Shown one piece after another: positions 1-7,898 of a DNA stretch of 64,000 nucleotides. The DNA is taken from positions 2,384,001 to 2,448,000 of the forward strand of contig NZ_AP022848.1 of NCBI RefSeq assembly GCF_011764485.1, in the 5' to 3' direction. Under the pieces are notes generated by a model that did not search any database, was not told the DNA's origin, and was given only the letters and a program-made list of their open reading frames with translations. A program made the position numbers and the translations under genes. The DNA comes from Bosea sp. ANAM02. Its GTDB lineage: Bacteria > Pseudomonadota > Alphaproteobacteria > Rhizobiales > Beijerinckiaceae. How positions within the stretch are numbered: the first letter of the stretch is position 1; each line of letters starts with the position of its first letter.

Positions 1-222
1 GTGTTTGAACGCTTGATTCTCCAAGCCTTGCACCGCGTTAGGCGAGGTAGTCGCAGCGATGATTCAAGCATAATCGCGCGGGTGTGACTTAATTGCCAGC
101 GCTGGCGGCTTTCTCCAGCGCGCACCGGAGGGCAATCTGGGATGACCGCTCCTTCAAATGAATGAGGCGCCCTGGTGGCGCTTCGGCTGGAATGATGCGG
201 ACGGAGCGGGGCGGAAGCAGCC

Positions 223-1776
223 ATGACGAGCGATCCTGCCATCAATCCCTATGATGCAGTGGCCTATCCCGGCCATTCCTTCTCGCAGACCCATCCCGCG
301 CGGCTGGCGACCATCGCCCATTTCCACGGCATGGTCCCGGCGCTGCCGAGCGCGATGCGCGTGCTCGAGCTGGGCTGCGGGCGCGGCGGCAACCTGATCC
401 CGATGGCGGCGCAATATCCCGGCAGCAGCTTTCTGGGCATCGATCTCAGCGGCGATTCGATCCGGCAGGCGAGCGCCAACGCCGCCGAGCTCGGCCTCTC
501 CAATCTCGCCTTCGAGCAGCGTGACATCCTCGCGGTGGGCGAGGAGATCGGAAGATTTGATTATATCATCGTCCACGGCGTCTATTCCTGGGTGCCGGAT
601 GCCGTGCGCGAGCGGATCATCGCTCTGTTCGGGCAATTGCTGGCGCCGCAGGGCGTCGCCTATGTCAGCTACAACGCCTTGCCCGGCTGCCGCCTGCGCG
701 ATCTCGCGCGCGACGTCATGCTCTTCGCGATCAAGGATATCGAGGACCCGCGCGAGCGGGTCCGGGTCGCCCGTGGCGCGCTGAAGGATATCGCCGAGGG
801 CAGCGATCCCGAAAGCTTCCACGGCGCGGCCTTGCGGCAGCGGCTCAAGCAGGTCGACGAGCTGCCGGACAACGTCCTCTACCATGACGACCTCAATCCC
901 GGTGCGCGCGCCTTTGCGCTGCACGAGGTGCTCTCGGCGGCGGAGCGTCACGGCCTGCAGTTCCTGGCCGAAGCCTCGTTCCCGAACCTCTACGGTGCCG
1001 CCAAAGGGCCGGCCCAGCAGATGCTCGACAGGATACCGGTGGAGCGGATGGCGCTGCGCGAGCAGACGCTCGACCTGTTGATCGGCCGCGCCTTTCGCGA
1101 GACGCTCCTGTGCCGGATGGATATCCCGCTCAGGCGCGGTGTCCGGCCGGGCTCGCTCAAGCCCTATCATCTCGCGGCCAATGCGTGGCTGGCCCCGGCC
1201 AAGGAGGACGAGAAGCCAGGCGTCCAGCGCTTCAGCTTCGACGACGGCGTGCAGCTCGCCGTCGATCTGCCGCTCTGCAAGGCAGCGCTCGGTATCCTCA
1301 GCACGATCTGGCCTGCGAGCATCGCCTGGGACGACCTCGTCGCGCGCGCCTGCAACGACGTGGCGGGCGAACTGGGTCCGGACCGGGCGCATGAGATCGG
1401 CAGGCTGGACGAAGCCCTGACCGCGATCTTCAAGGCGGGATTGCTCGACCTCCGTCTGGAGGCGCCGCCCCTGACGACGGCTATCAGCGAGAAGCCCGCG
1501 GCCAGCGAGATCGCGCGCTGGCAGGCCTCGACCTCCGCCGAGGTCACCGACCTGCGCCATCGCACCGTGCAGCTCGACGGCCTCGTCGTGCGCAAGTTCG
1601 TCAGCCTGCTCGACGGCTCGCGCGACCGGCGCATGCTGCTCGACGCGATGAACGCCTTCCTCGACGAAACCCGTGCCGCCGGCATCGCCGTGCCTGGCCT
1701 GCCGGAGCGGGCGACGGCGGAGGAGGTGGCGATGCATCTGAAGGATGTCGCGCGGCTTGGGCTGCTGCGGGCGTGA
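223..1776 (+). CDS. Class I SAM-dependent methyltransferase with methyltransferase regulatory domain
   Basis: The 517-residue protein has an N-terminal Rossmann methyltransferase domain (about residues 40-200). Motif I is VLELGCGRGG at residues 47-56 and an acidic loop FLGIDLSGDS follows, which together bind S-adenosylmethionine. The middle (about 210-300) and C-terminal parts fit the methyltransferase regulatory domain family (PF10119 type), a two-part layout known from alphaproteobacteria and myxobacteria; this assignment is by recall. The substrate is unknown. The ATG at 223 follows a purine-rich GCGGAAGCAG stretch. The gene lies 66 bp upstream of the lytic transglycosylase gene on the same strand, so it may belong to the left edge of the type VI secretion locus or simply flank it. 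Confidence 0.75.
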   Translation: MTSDPAINPYDAVAYPGHSFSQTHPARLATIAHFHGMVPALPSAMRVLELGCGRGGNLIPMAAQYPGSSFLGIDLSGDSIRQASANAAELGLSNLAFEQRDILAVGEEIGRFDYIIVHGVYSWVPDAVRERIIALFGQLLAPQGVAYVSYNALPGCRLRDLARDVMLFAIKDIEDPRERVRVARGALKDIAEGSDPESFHGAALRQRLKQVDELPDNVLYHDDLNPGARAFALHEVLSAAERHGLQFLAEASFPNLYGAAKGPAQQMLDRIPVERMALREQTLDLLIGRAFRETLLCRMDIPLRRGVRPGSLKPYHLAANAWLAPAKEDEKPGVQRFSFDDGVQLAVDLPLCKAALGILSTIWPASIAWDDLVARACNDVAGELGPDRAHEIGRLDEALTAIFKAGLLDLRLEAPPLTTAISEKPAASEIARWQASTSAEVTDLRHRTVQLDGLVVRKFVSLLDGSRDRRMLLDAMNAFLDETRAAGIAVPGLPERATAEEVAMHLKDVARLGLLRA

Positions 1777-1842
1777 CGATTGTGAAGCGCCCGTGCCGGG
1801 CGTAACCTTGCGGCAGGGGGCGATGGAGCGCGGACCGGCGGA

Positions 1843-3633
1843 ATGAGCGAGCGCTTCCGGCAATTCCAGGCGCTGTTTCCGGAGGAGGCTTGCCTCGCCG
1901 CGCTGATGCGCCTGCGCCATGGCGGGACGAGCATGGCGTGCCCTGCCTGCGGCCGGCCGGCGCAATTCGAGCCGCGCCCTAAATTACGCGGCTTCGCCTG
2001 CCAGCATTGCAATTACATGATCCATCCGGCGACGGGGACGCCGCTGGAAAGCCGGCGCACGCCGCTGCAGCTCTGGTTCTACGCGCTGAAGACGGTATCG
2101 GAGCAGCCGGGCAAAGGCGCTGTCGGCGCGATCGCCCGCGAGGCGGGGGTGCCGCAAGTGACGGCGAAGCGGCTCGTTGACGACCTGACGGCGCTGGCCG
2201 GGCGCAGCGATGCCCGCTGGCTGGAGGCGCTGCGCAGCCTCGTCACGGGCCAGCCGGAAGCCGTTGCGCAGCCAGTGGCCGCCAATCCACCGCCTCCGCG
2301 CTCAACACCCGTTGCCGTCGCTCCGGCCTCGGTTCGAAAGCCGGTGCCGGAGCCCTCGCGACCAGCTCCGGCACGGCCGGCTGCCGCGACGCCGGCAGCG
2401 CCTCCCACACCACCGCCCGCGGCCGCTGCGCCGGCTCCTTCGCTCGCCCCGGCCGCAAAACCTGCGGAGGCTATCGAACCATCCGATGCCCGGCCCAAGA
2501 AAGCCGCCTCCGGCCGCAAGGCGATCGCGGCCGTCGCGGCGGGCGTCGCCTGCGTGGCGGCCGCGGTGCTCGGGCTGGCCTATGCGCGGCTCCAGCAGCA
2601 GGAGCGGCCGGAGCCGGAGCGCGGCATCGAAATCGCGGCCGTCGAGGCTCCGGCGCTGAAGGATGCGCCCGCCCGGCCTTCGCTGATCCTGTCCTCGGTC
2701 GAGCAGGACCTGGAGGGCGCGCGGCAGGCGGCCCAGTTCGCCCTCGACAACGACCCGACGCTGGCGGCGATCAAGCCGCAGGAGGATGCGCCGACCCAGC
2801 AGGTGCCGGTCAATCAATTGCAACTGCCGTCCAATATCCTGCTGGTGCCGCCGAAGATGCAGGGCGGGCCGCCGCCGGGGCCGGTCTCGTCCACCGGCGC
2901 GCCGCAGCCCCCGCCGCAGATCTCCAGCGGCGATCCCGACCAGATCCTGACATTCGGGCCGATCAAGATCCGGCGCCATCTCGTCGATCTCATCGTGCGC
3001 GCCAGCAAGGTCGTCGGCGCCGACCCGACCCTGCTGATGGCGGTGGCCGACAAGGAATCCTCGTTCTCGACGGCGGTGAAGGCGCAGACATCCTCGGCCA
3101 CCGGGCTCTACCAATTCATCGAGCAGACCTGGCTCGGCGTGATCTACGAGTTCGGCGCGAAGCACGGCCTCGCCGCCGATGCGAAACTGATCGGCCGGTC
3201 GGGACGGCAATTCGTCGTGAGCGATTCAGCCCAGCGCCAGCGCATCCTCGACATGCGGCGCGAGCCCTATATCTCCGCGCTGCTGGCGGCCGAGATGCTG
3301 AAGCGCGACACGCTGAGGCTGGAACGGGCGCTGGGGCGCCACCTCACCGGCGGCGAGATCTACCTGATCCATTTCCTCGGTCCCGACGCGGCGCAGACCT
3401 TCATCGAGACCATGGAGGAACAACCCGGCGTCAAGGCCGCCGAACTGCTGCCCCGGCCGGCCCAGGCCAACCGGCCGATCTTCTATGCGGGTTCCGGCGA
3501 CGAGACCAAGGTGCTCACGGTCTCCGAGGTCCACAAGAAGTTCAACGACATGATCAAGGTCCGGCTCGACCGCTACAGCGCGGTCCGGCCCGGCATGGGG
3601 GCGGGAATCGCCCGGCCTCCACCGAAGAAATGA
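1843..3633 (+). CDS. Membrane-anchored lytic transglycosylase with N-terminal IS1595-type zinc ribbon
   Basis: This 596-residue protein has three parts. Residues 1-120 look like the N-terminal DNA-binding part of IS1595-family transposases: a CPAC...CQHC zinc ribbon (C33, C36, C53, C56), then a helical HTH-like stretch with the family's usual TPLQLWFYAL pattern. A proline/alanine-rich linker (about 130-220) leads to one transmembrane helix (about 226-247), and a second linker leads to a soluble-lytic-transglycosylase domain (about 370-560). The probable catalytic glutamate is E405 in the motif DKESSF, with the family's GLYQF segment downstream. The topology would put the zinc ribbon in the cytoplasm and the peptidoglycan-cleaving domain in the periplasm. 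Beside a type VI locus, the likely job is opening the cell wall locally for assembly of the secretion machine, as shown for MltE in enteroaggregative E. coli. No transposase catalytic domain or terminal repeats are present. Confidence 0.8.
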   Translation: MSERFRQFQALFPEEACLAALMRLRHGGTSMACPACGRPAQFEPRPKLRGFACQHCNYMIHPATGTPLESRRTPLQLWFYALKTVSEQPGKGAVGAIAREAGVPQVTAKRLVDDLTALAGRSDARWLEALRSLVTGQPEAVAQPVAANPPPPRSTPVAVAPASVRKPVPEPSRPAPARPAAATPAAPPTPPPAAAAPAPSLAPAAKPAEAIEPSDARPKKAASGRKAIAAVAAGVACVAAAVLGLAYARLQQQERPEPERGIEIAAVEAPALKDAPARPSLILSSVEQDLEGARQAAQFALDNDPTLAAIKPQEDAPTQQVPVNQLQLPSNILLVPPKMQGGPPPGPVSSTGAPQPPPQISSGDPDQILTFGPIKIRRHLVDLIVRASKVVGADPTLLMAVADKESSFSTAVKAQTSSATGLYQFIEQTWLGVIYEFGAKHGLAADAKLIGRSGRQFVVSDSAQRQRILDMRREPYISALLAAEMLKRDTLRLERALGRHLTGGEIYLIHFLGPDAAQTFIETMEEQPGVKAAELLPRPAQANRPIFYAGSGDETKVLTVSEVHKKFNDMIKVRLDRYSAVRPGMGAGIARPPPKK

Positions 3634-3690
3634 CGCCATGCCGCTATGCGCGGTCAGCCGCTCCCCGGGAGCATCGAGAGGAGAAAACCC

Positions 3691-3969
3691 ATGCCGGCCA
3701 ACCGTTTCGAGCAAGTCGACGAGCCGCCGACCGATGCGATCACGCTCAAGCTGTCGGAGCGCGGTGGGGAGGCCTTCGGCCATGTGCTCTGCCCGGCCGA
3801 TCTCGCCGGTGGGCATCTCGTCAACGATTTCGTCAGCGACGAGCTCGCGGCGAAGGAAGCCTTTCGCACCGCGATCCGGCTCGCTAACGAAATCAGGGCG
3901 CCGATCGTGGTCGAGGACAAGGCCGGCGTCTGGCAGGACGAATGGGGCGAGCTGTACCGTGAGGATTGA
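3691..3969 (+). CDS. Small hypothetical protein (92 aa)
   Basis: This is an acidic 92-residue cytoplasmic protein with no signal peptide or membrane helix, and I do not recognise the family. The start at 3691 is chosen because GAGAGGAG lies at the right distance upstream; an in-frame ATG 45 bp further upstream lacks a comparable ribosome site. It starts 57 bp after the transglycosylase gene on the same strand and is probably co-transcribed with it. The sequence has a short repeated-looking pattern of acidic turns and ends in GVWQDEWGELYRED. Confidence 0.6.
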   Translation: MPANRFEQVDEPPTDAITLKLSERGGEAFGHVLCPADLAGGHLVNDFVSDELAAKEAFRTAIRLANEIRAPIVVEDKAGVWQDEWGELYRED

Positions 3970-4042
3970 GGGGCGGCGGGAGGCATCATGCCCGGCTGGT
4001 CAACCGTGGCCCGATCGAGACCGTGATGCAGGGCGCGGGGAA

Positions 4043-4182
4043 CCCTCTCCTGTAAGGAGAGGGCAGGGTGAGGTGTCGGCCCCCCGGACCAGTGGCGTGC
4101 ACGCTCACGGTGTGGCCGGGTTCAGGCCAACGTTTCCGCTGCCGAACACCTCACCCCTACCCCTCTCCTTGCAGGAGAGGGG
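4043..4182. repeat. Dispersed palindromic repeat (inverted arms)
   Basis: Two arms of about 34-38 bp, at 4043-4076 and 4145-4182, are imperfect inverted copies of each other. Each arm also folds on itself around CCCTCTCCT...AGGAGAGGG and carries GGTGAGGTGT or its complement. It lies in the gap between the 92-residue gene and the end of ppkA, which converge, so it may also act as a bidirectional transcription block. Elements of this look are, from memory, widespread between genes of Rhizobiales. No open reading frame is involved. Confidence 0.7.
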
Positions 4183-4211
4183 ATCCCGCGGGTGTCCGCT
4201 CCGTCATCGCC

Positions 4212-6356
4212 TCACTCGATCCGGAAATACTTGATCCCCAGCCCGAGCTTGCCGCTCTGGCGGGCGAGGTCGAGCTTGAGATTGGCGAAGAACTCGCTCG
4301 CGGGCGAGGGATTGGGGCCGGAGAGCGCCGGCAGGGCTTCCTTGGTCACCAGCGCGAGCACGGTCTGCGGACGCGCTGCGCCGCCGGTCGATTCGAGCTT
4401 GAGGTTGAAGGTCACCTTGCCGCCCTCGCGCTTCATGAAGCTCGCGAGGTTGTAGACGAGGCCGTCGTCACCGATCAGCACGACATCGAGATTCTGGCCG
4501 CCGCCGGCCTCGACCGAGCCGTTGAGGATCTCGCCGCTCTTCATGTTGAAGGCGCCGATCTGGATTTTCGGGCTGCGATTGATGCCGATGCCGGGCCGGC
4601 GCAGGAAATCGACCATCGGACATTGCGCATCGGTCATCGGCCGCAGATGGATCTGGGCCTCGAAGCCCTGCGCCGCCTTGAAGGCGCTGTCGAAGGCGAC
4701 GAAGGGCGCGGACGAACTGCCGAAACCTTCCAGCGTCGCCTTGCGGTCGCCGACCTCGAGCGGCCAGAGGAAGAAGCATGACCCGCCGTCATAGTCGCGG
4801 ACATAGCGTTCGATCCGCTCGGCCGGCGTTCTTGGCTCCGGTTCCGGGACGATGGCGGCGGCCTGCTGCTGCGACGGAGGCGAAACGCTCGGGCTGACCG
4901 GAGGCGTCGGGATGACGACGGCGACAGGCGGCGATTCGGGGGGCTTCACCTCGATGACCGGAGGCGGCTTGGCGGGCTCGGGCGCAGGAGGGCGCACCGG
5001 CGCCTGCGGTGGTGGCTCGACATTGACGGCGACCTGCGACCCGGATGCGGGCCGTTGCGGCTGCGGTGTTGGTGGCCGCGGCGTCTGGGGCTGCGCGACC
5101 GGGGGCTGTGCTGCCGGAGGCGGCGCAGGCGGATTCTGGGGAGCGGAGGGCTTTTCAGCGACCGGAGGCGGCGTTGCGGCGGCAGCCGGCTGTGCCGGAG
5201 CTTCCGTGAGCGCGGGCGGGGCGCTCGTGGCCGGGGGCTGCGCCGCGGGCGCTTCGGTCAGAGCCGGCGGCGCGTTCGTCGCGATGGGCGTACCGGCCGC
5301 GGGCTGCTCCGAGAGCGGCGGCGGATCGTTGGCCGCCACCCGCGCCGGCTGCCCTTCGTCCAAGGTCGTCCAGGCGTAATAGCCCCCGCCCGCCAGCAGC
5401 GCGAGCAAGGCGATGCCGGCGACGAGCGGCAGCGGCGAGCGCCCCGGTTTTTCCGCCATGGCCTTGCCGCCCTGCGCCCCGGTGGGAACTCTCCCGCCCG
5501 GCGCCGACGCCTGCCAGCCCGCAACCTCGGCCATGTCGGCCGGGCGATCGTTCGGGTCCGGCGCGAGCATGCGCGCGAGCAGAGGGCGGATGCGCGCATC
5601 GACGCCCGAGAGATCGGGCAGGCGGCGGCGCTTGTCGATGATGTCGACCTGGGAGCCGCCCATGTCGATGGCGCGGCCGGTCAGGGCCTGGGCCAGCACC
5701 AGCGCGAAGGAATACATGTCCGAGCGGCCGGAGACCTCGCCGCCATAGAGGCCGAGCTGCTCGGGCGAGACGTAGTTGTACTTTCCCGCGAAGCCGGAGC
5801 CGATGACCGTGCCCTCGCCGAGGATGCTGGAGCGGGCGATGCCGAAATCGATGATCTTGGCCCGGGAAGGGTCGCCGCCCGGCAGGATGATGTTGTCCGG
5901 TGAGATGTCGCGATGGATGATGCCGAGCCGGTGGGCGGCATGCAGGCCAGGCCCGACGCGCTGGCGCAGGATATCGGCTTCCTCGACGCTGAGCGGCCCC
6001 TGCTTGATGCGCTCCGAGAGCGGCTGGCCGTCGACGAACTCCATCGCGAGATACGGCCATTCGGTCACCGGATCGATGGCGAAGACGTAGTAGCGGACGA
6101 TGGCCTCGTTATAGAGGTTGTGCAGCGCCGCCGCTTCGCGCCGGAACAGGGCGAGCACCGCTTCGTCGCGGGCGAGGTCGGGGCGGATCATCTTGATCGC
6201 CACGGTATCGCCAGTCTGGATGGCGCGGCCCTTGTAGACCTCGCCCATGCCGCCGACCGCGATCAGGCTCTCGATCTCGTAGATGCCGTTGAGCTTCGTG
6301 CCGATGCGGGCATTGGCGCGGGGCGCGAAGACGGTGCGTTCGGAGTCGTCGCTCAT
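4212..6356 (-). CDS. ppkA: Type VI secretion serine/threonine protein kinase PpkA
   Basis: A Hanks-type kinase domain occupies about residues 20-285. It has a glycine loop AVGGMGEVYKG (33-43), the ATP-binding lysine K55, the catalytic loop HRDISPDN (D150, N155) and DFG (D170), so it should be active. A single membrane helix (about 305-330) follows, then a long proline/alanine-rich linker, and a roughly 200-residue C-terminal domain (about 510-714) of a type I do not recognise that should be periplasmic. In type VI systems PpkA phosphorylates threonines to create docking sites for the FHA protein TagH, and PppA reverses this. The ATG overlaps the pppA stop codon (ATGA), so the two are translationally coupled. 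The N-terminus carries SERTVFAP (T8), a motif also seen in TssL here. Confidence 0.9.
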   Translation of the reverse strand: MSDDSERTVFAPRANARIGTKLNGIYEIESLIAVGGMGEVYKGRAIQTGDTVAIKMIRPDLARDEAVLALFRREAAALHNLYNEAIVRYYVFAIDPVTEWPYLAMEFVDGQPLSERIKQGPLSVEEADILRQRVGPGLHAAHRLGIIHRDISPDNIILPGGDPSRAKIIDFGIARSSILGEGTVIGSGFAGKYNYVSPEQLGLYGGEVSGRSDMYSFALVLAQALTGRAIDMGGSQVDIIDKRRRLPDLSGVDARIRPLLARMLAPDPNDRPADMAEVAGWQASAPGGRVPTGAQGGKAMAEKPGRSPLPLVAGIALLALLAGGGYYAWTTLDEGQPARVAANDPPPLSEQPAAGTPIATNAPPALTEAPAAQPPATSAPPALTEAPAQPAAAATPPPVAEKPSAPQNPPAPPPAAQPPVAQPQTPRPPTPQPQRPASGSQVAVNVEPPPQAPVRPPAPEPAKPPPVIEVKPPESPPVAVVIPTPPVSPSVSPPSQQQAAAIVPEPEPRTPAERIERYVRDYDGGSCFFLWPLEVGDRKATLEGFGSSSAPFVAFDSAFKAAQGFEAQIHLRPMTDAQCPMVDFLRRPGIGINRSPKIQIGAFNMKSGEILNGSVEAGGGQNLDVVLIGDDGLVYNLASFMKREGGKVTFNLKLESTGGAARPQTVLALVTKEALPALSGPNPSPASEFFANLKLDLARQSGKLGLGIKYFRIE

Positions 6357-7177
6357 GACGTTGTGCTCCCTGGCGTGGGGCTCCCCGGCGTCGCAACTCC
6401 GCGCATGGACCGGTTCGGCATCCAGCGTGTCCTTTCGTTGGCCCCCTGTCGATAGCGTACGATGACGACGGTGACGTTGTCGCGCGCGCCGCGCTCCAGC
6501 GTCAGCGCCAGCAGGGCGTCGCAGGCATCCTGCGCGCTCCCCGCTTCGACGGCGGAGAGGATTTCGGTATCAGTGACATGCTCGGTCAGCCCGTCCGAGC
6601 AGAGCAGGAAGGCGTCGCCATCGGCGATCTCGCCGTTCTCCAGATCGAGCTCTGGGGTCTCGTGCACGCCGATCGCGTGGGTGATGATGTGCCGGCGCGG
6701 CGAGCGCCTGGCCTCCTCGGCGGTAAGAAGCCCGCGATCGACCATGTCCTGGACCTCGGTATGGTCGCGCGAGACCTGCGCGATGATGCCGCCGCGGATC
6801 AGGTAGATGCGGCTGTCGCCGGACCAGAGGCAGGCGAAATGGCGCTGGTGGATCAGCAGGCAGACCAGTGTCGCGCCCATGGTCGCGCCGCGCCGGCCGA
6901 TCTCGGCGCGCAGGTCGTCATTGGCCTTGAGCACGCCGGCTTCGAGCATGGCGAGCAGGTCCGGCGCCGAGCCTGCGGCGCCGACCGTCTCCAGCGCCGC
7001 GACCACGGTCGCGCTGGCGAGCGCGCCGTTCTCGTGCCCACCCATGCCGTCGGCGACCGCCCAGAGCCCGATCTCCGGCCGCAGGATGAAATTATCCTCG
7101 TTGGCCTTGCGGACCTTGCCGGTATGGCTGATGCAGCCGGTTTCGAAATCCGGGCTCTGGCGCGGGGCGTCGTTCAT
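6353..7177 (-). CDS. pppA: PP2C-family serine/threonine phosphatase PppA
   Basis: The 274-residue protein shows the PP2C metal-binding signatures: a NEDNF segment near the N-terminus, the ADGMGGHENG motif, SDGLTEHV and a C-terminal RDNVTVVIVR. In type VI secretion it removes the phosphate that PpkA adds and so turns secretion down. The start at 7177 is preceded on the minus strand by GAGGGCGATGCC, a good ribosome site. The gene lies 10 bp after tagF and overlaps ppkA by 4 bp, giving the transcription order tagF-pppA-ppkA at the end of the minus-strand operon. Confidence 0.92.
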   Translation of the reverse strand: MNDAPRQSPDFETGCISHTGKVRKANEDNFILRPEIGLWAVADGMGGHENGALASATVVAALETVGAAGSAPDLLAMLEAGVLKANDDLRAEIGRRGATMGATLVCLLIHQRHFACLWSGDSRIYLIRGGIIAQVSRDHTEVQDMVDRGLLTAEEARRSPRRHIITHAIGVHETPELDLENGEIADGDAFLLCSDGLTEHVTDTEILSAVEAGSAQDACDALLALTLERGARDNVTVVIVRYRQGANERTRWMPNRSMRGVATPGSPTPGSTTS

Positions 7178-7187
7178 GGCATCGCCC

Positions 7188-7895
7188 TCATGATCCGGCG
7201 CGCTCGGGCGCGAGATGGCCGTCGAAGCGGCCGGTGAGCAGGCCGGCGAAGAGATAGGGATCGGGCAGGGCGTGGCCGGTCAGGGCCAGCGGCTCGAAAT
7301 TCGGGCCGCCGACCGTCCAAAAATAGCACGCGTGGGCATAGGCGCGGGCGTGGTCCTCGACGCGCAGGGCGGCCAGCCGCTCGGGGAAGCCGGAACTGAT
7401 CGCGGCGCTGACGATGGTGCCGTCTGCGAGGCGGACCATGTCCTCCGGTGGGGCTGCGAGGTGATGGTCGTTGGGGATGGGCAGGATGGCGAGGCGCTGC
7501 GCCACGGCCTCGTAGCTCGCCTGGGGCTCCAGCGCCTGCAGCAGGAAATCCTCGATCGCCTCGAACCACTTGCCCTGCGGATCGAGTTCGGGCGGCGGGA
7601 TCGCGGCGCCCGGGCTGCCTGCAGCGAAGACCGTCAGCGGAAAATAGCGGCCGACGCCGTCGACGGAGGGCATGAAGGCCCCTGCCACCGTCTGGCCGCC
7701 ATGGGCATCGCCCAGCCAGAAGCGCCAGATCGGGGCGTTGAGATAGGCCTCCTGCCAGCGGTTGCCGAGTTCGAGCCGGCTCGCGGTCAGGCCGCCCTGC
7801 AGCCATTTCTCGTAGACGGTCAGGAAGCCGGAGGGAGCATTCAGCGCGATGAAGTCGCGCTTGGCCGGGAGCTTGCCGAAGAGGCCGCAGCTCAA
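7188..7895 (-). CDS. tagF: Type VI secretion-associated protein TagF
   Basis: The 235-residue protein begins with GLFGKLPAKRDFIALNAP, the hallmark start of the TagF/ImpM family, and continues with the family's W(L)GD and PSVDGVGRYFPLT segments. TagF is a cytoplasmic posttranslational repressor of type VI secretion that acts through the FHA protein. The start must be the TTG at 7895, because the codon two places upstream in frame is a stop. The weak start codon, 3 bp after the tssM stop, implies low coupled translation, as might suit a repressor. Confidence 0.9.
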   Translation of the reverse strand: MSCGLFGKLPAKRDFIALNAPSGFLTVYEKWLQGGLTASRLELGNRWQEAYLNAPIWRFWLGDAHGGQTVAGAFMPSVDGVGRYFPLTVFAAGSPGAAIPPPELDPQGKWFEAIEDFLLQALEPQASYEAVAQRLAILPIPNDHHLAAPPEDMVRLADGTIVSAAISSGFPERLAALRVEDHARAYAHACYFWTVGGPNFEPLALTGHALPDPYLFAGLLTGRFDGHLAPERAGS

Positions 7896-7898
7896 GGC

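Noticed and set aside
1..222. A gene at the left edge
   Set aside because: No credible coding frame with a ribosome site is seen. A small GGCGCC-centred stem near 165-185 lacks a T run. I see nothing I can name in this stretch.
1843..2200. A transposase gene or insertion sequence remnant
   Set aside because: Only the zinc ribbon and HTH part is present. There is no catalytic DDE core, no terminal inverted repeats and no target duplication, and the frame runs on into a transglycosylase.
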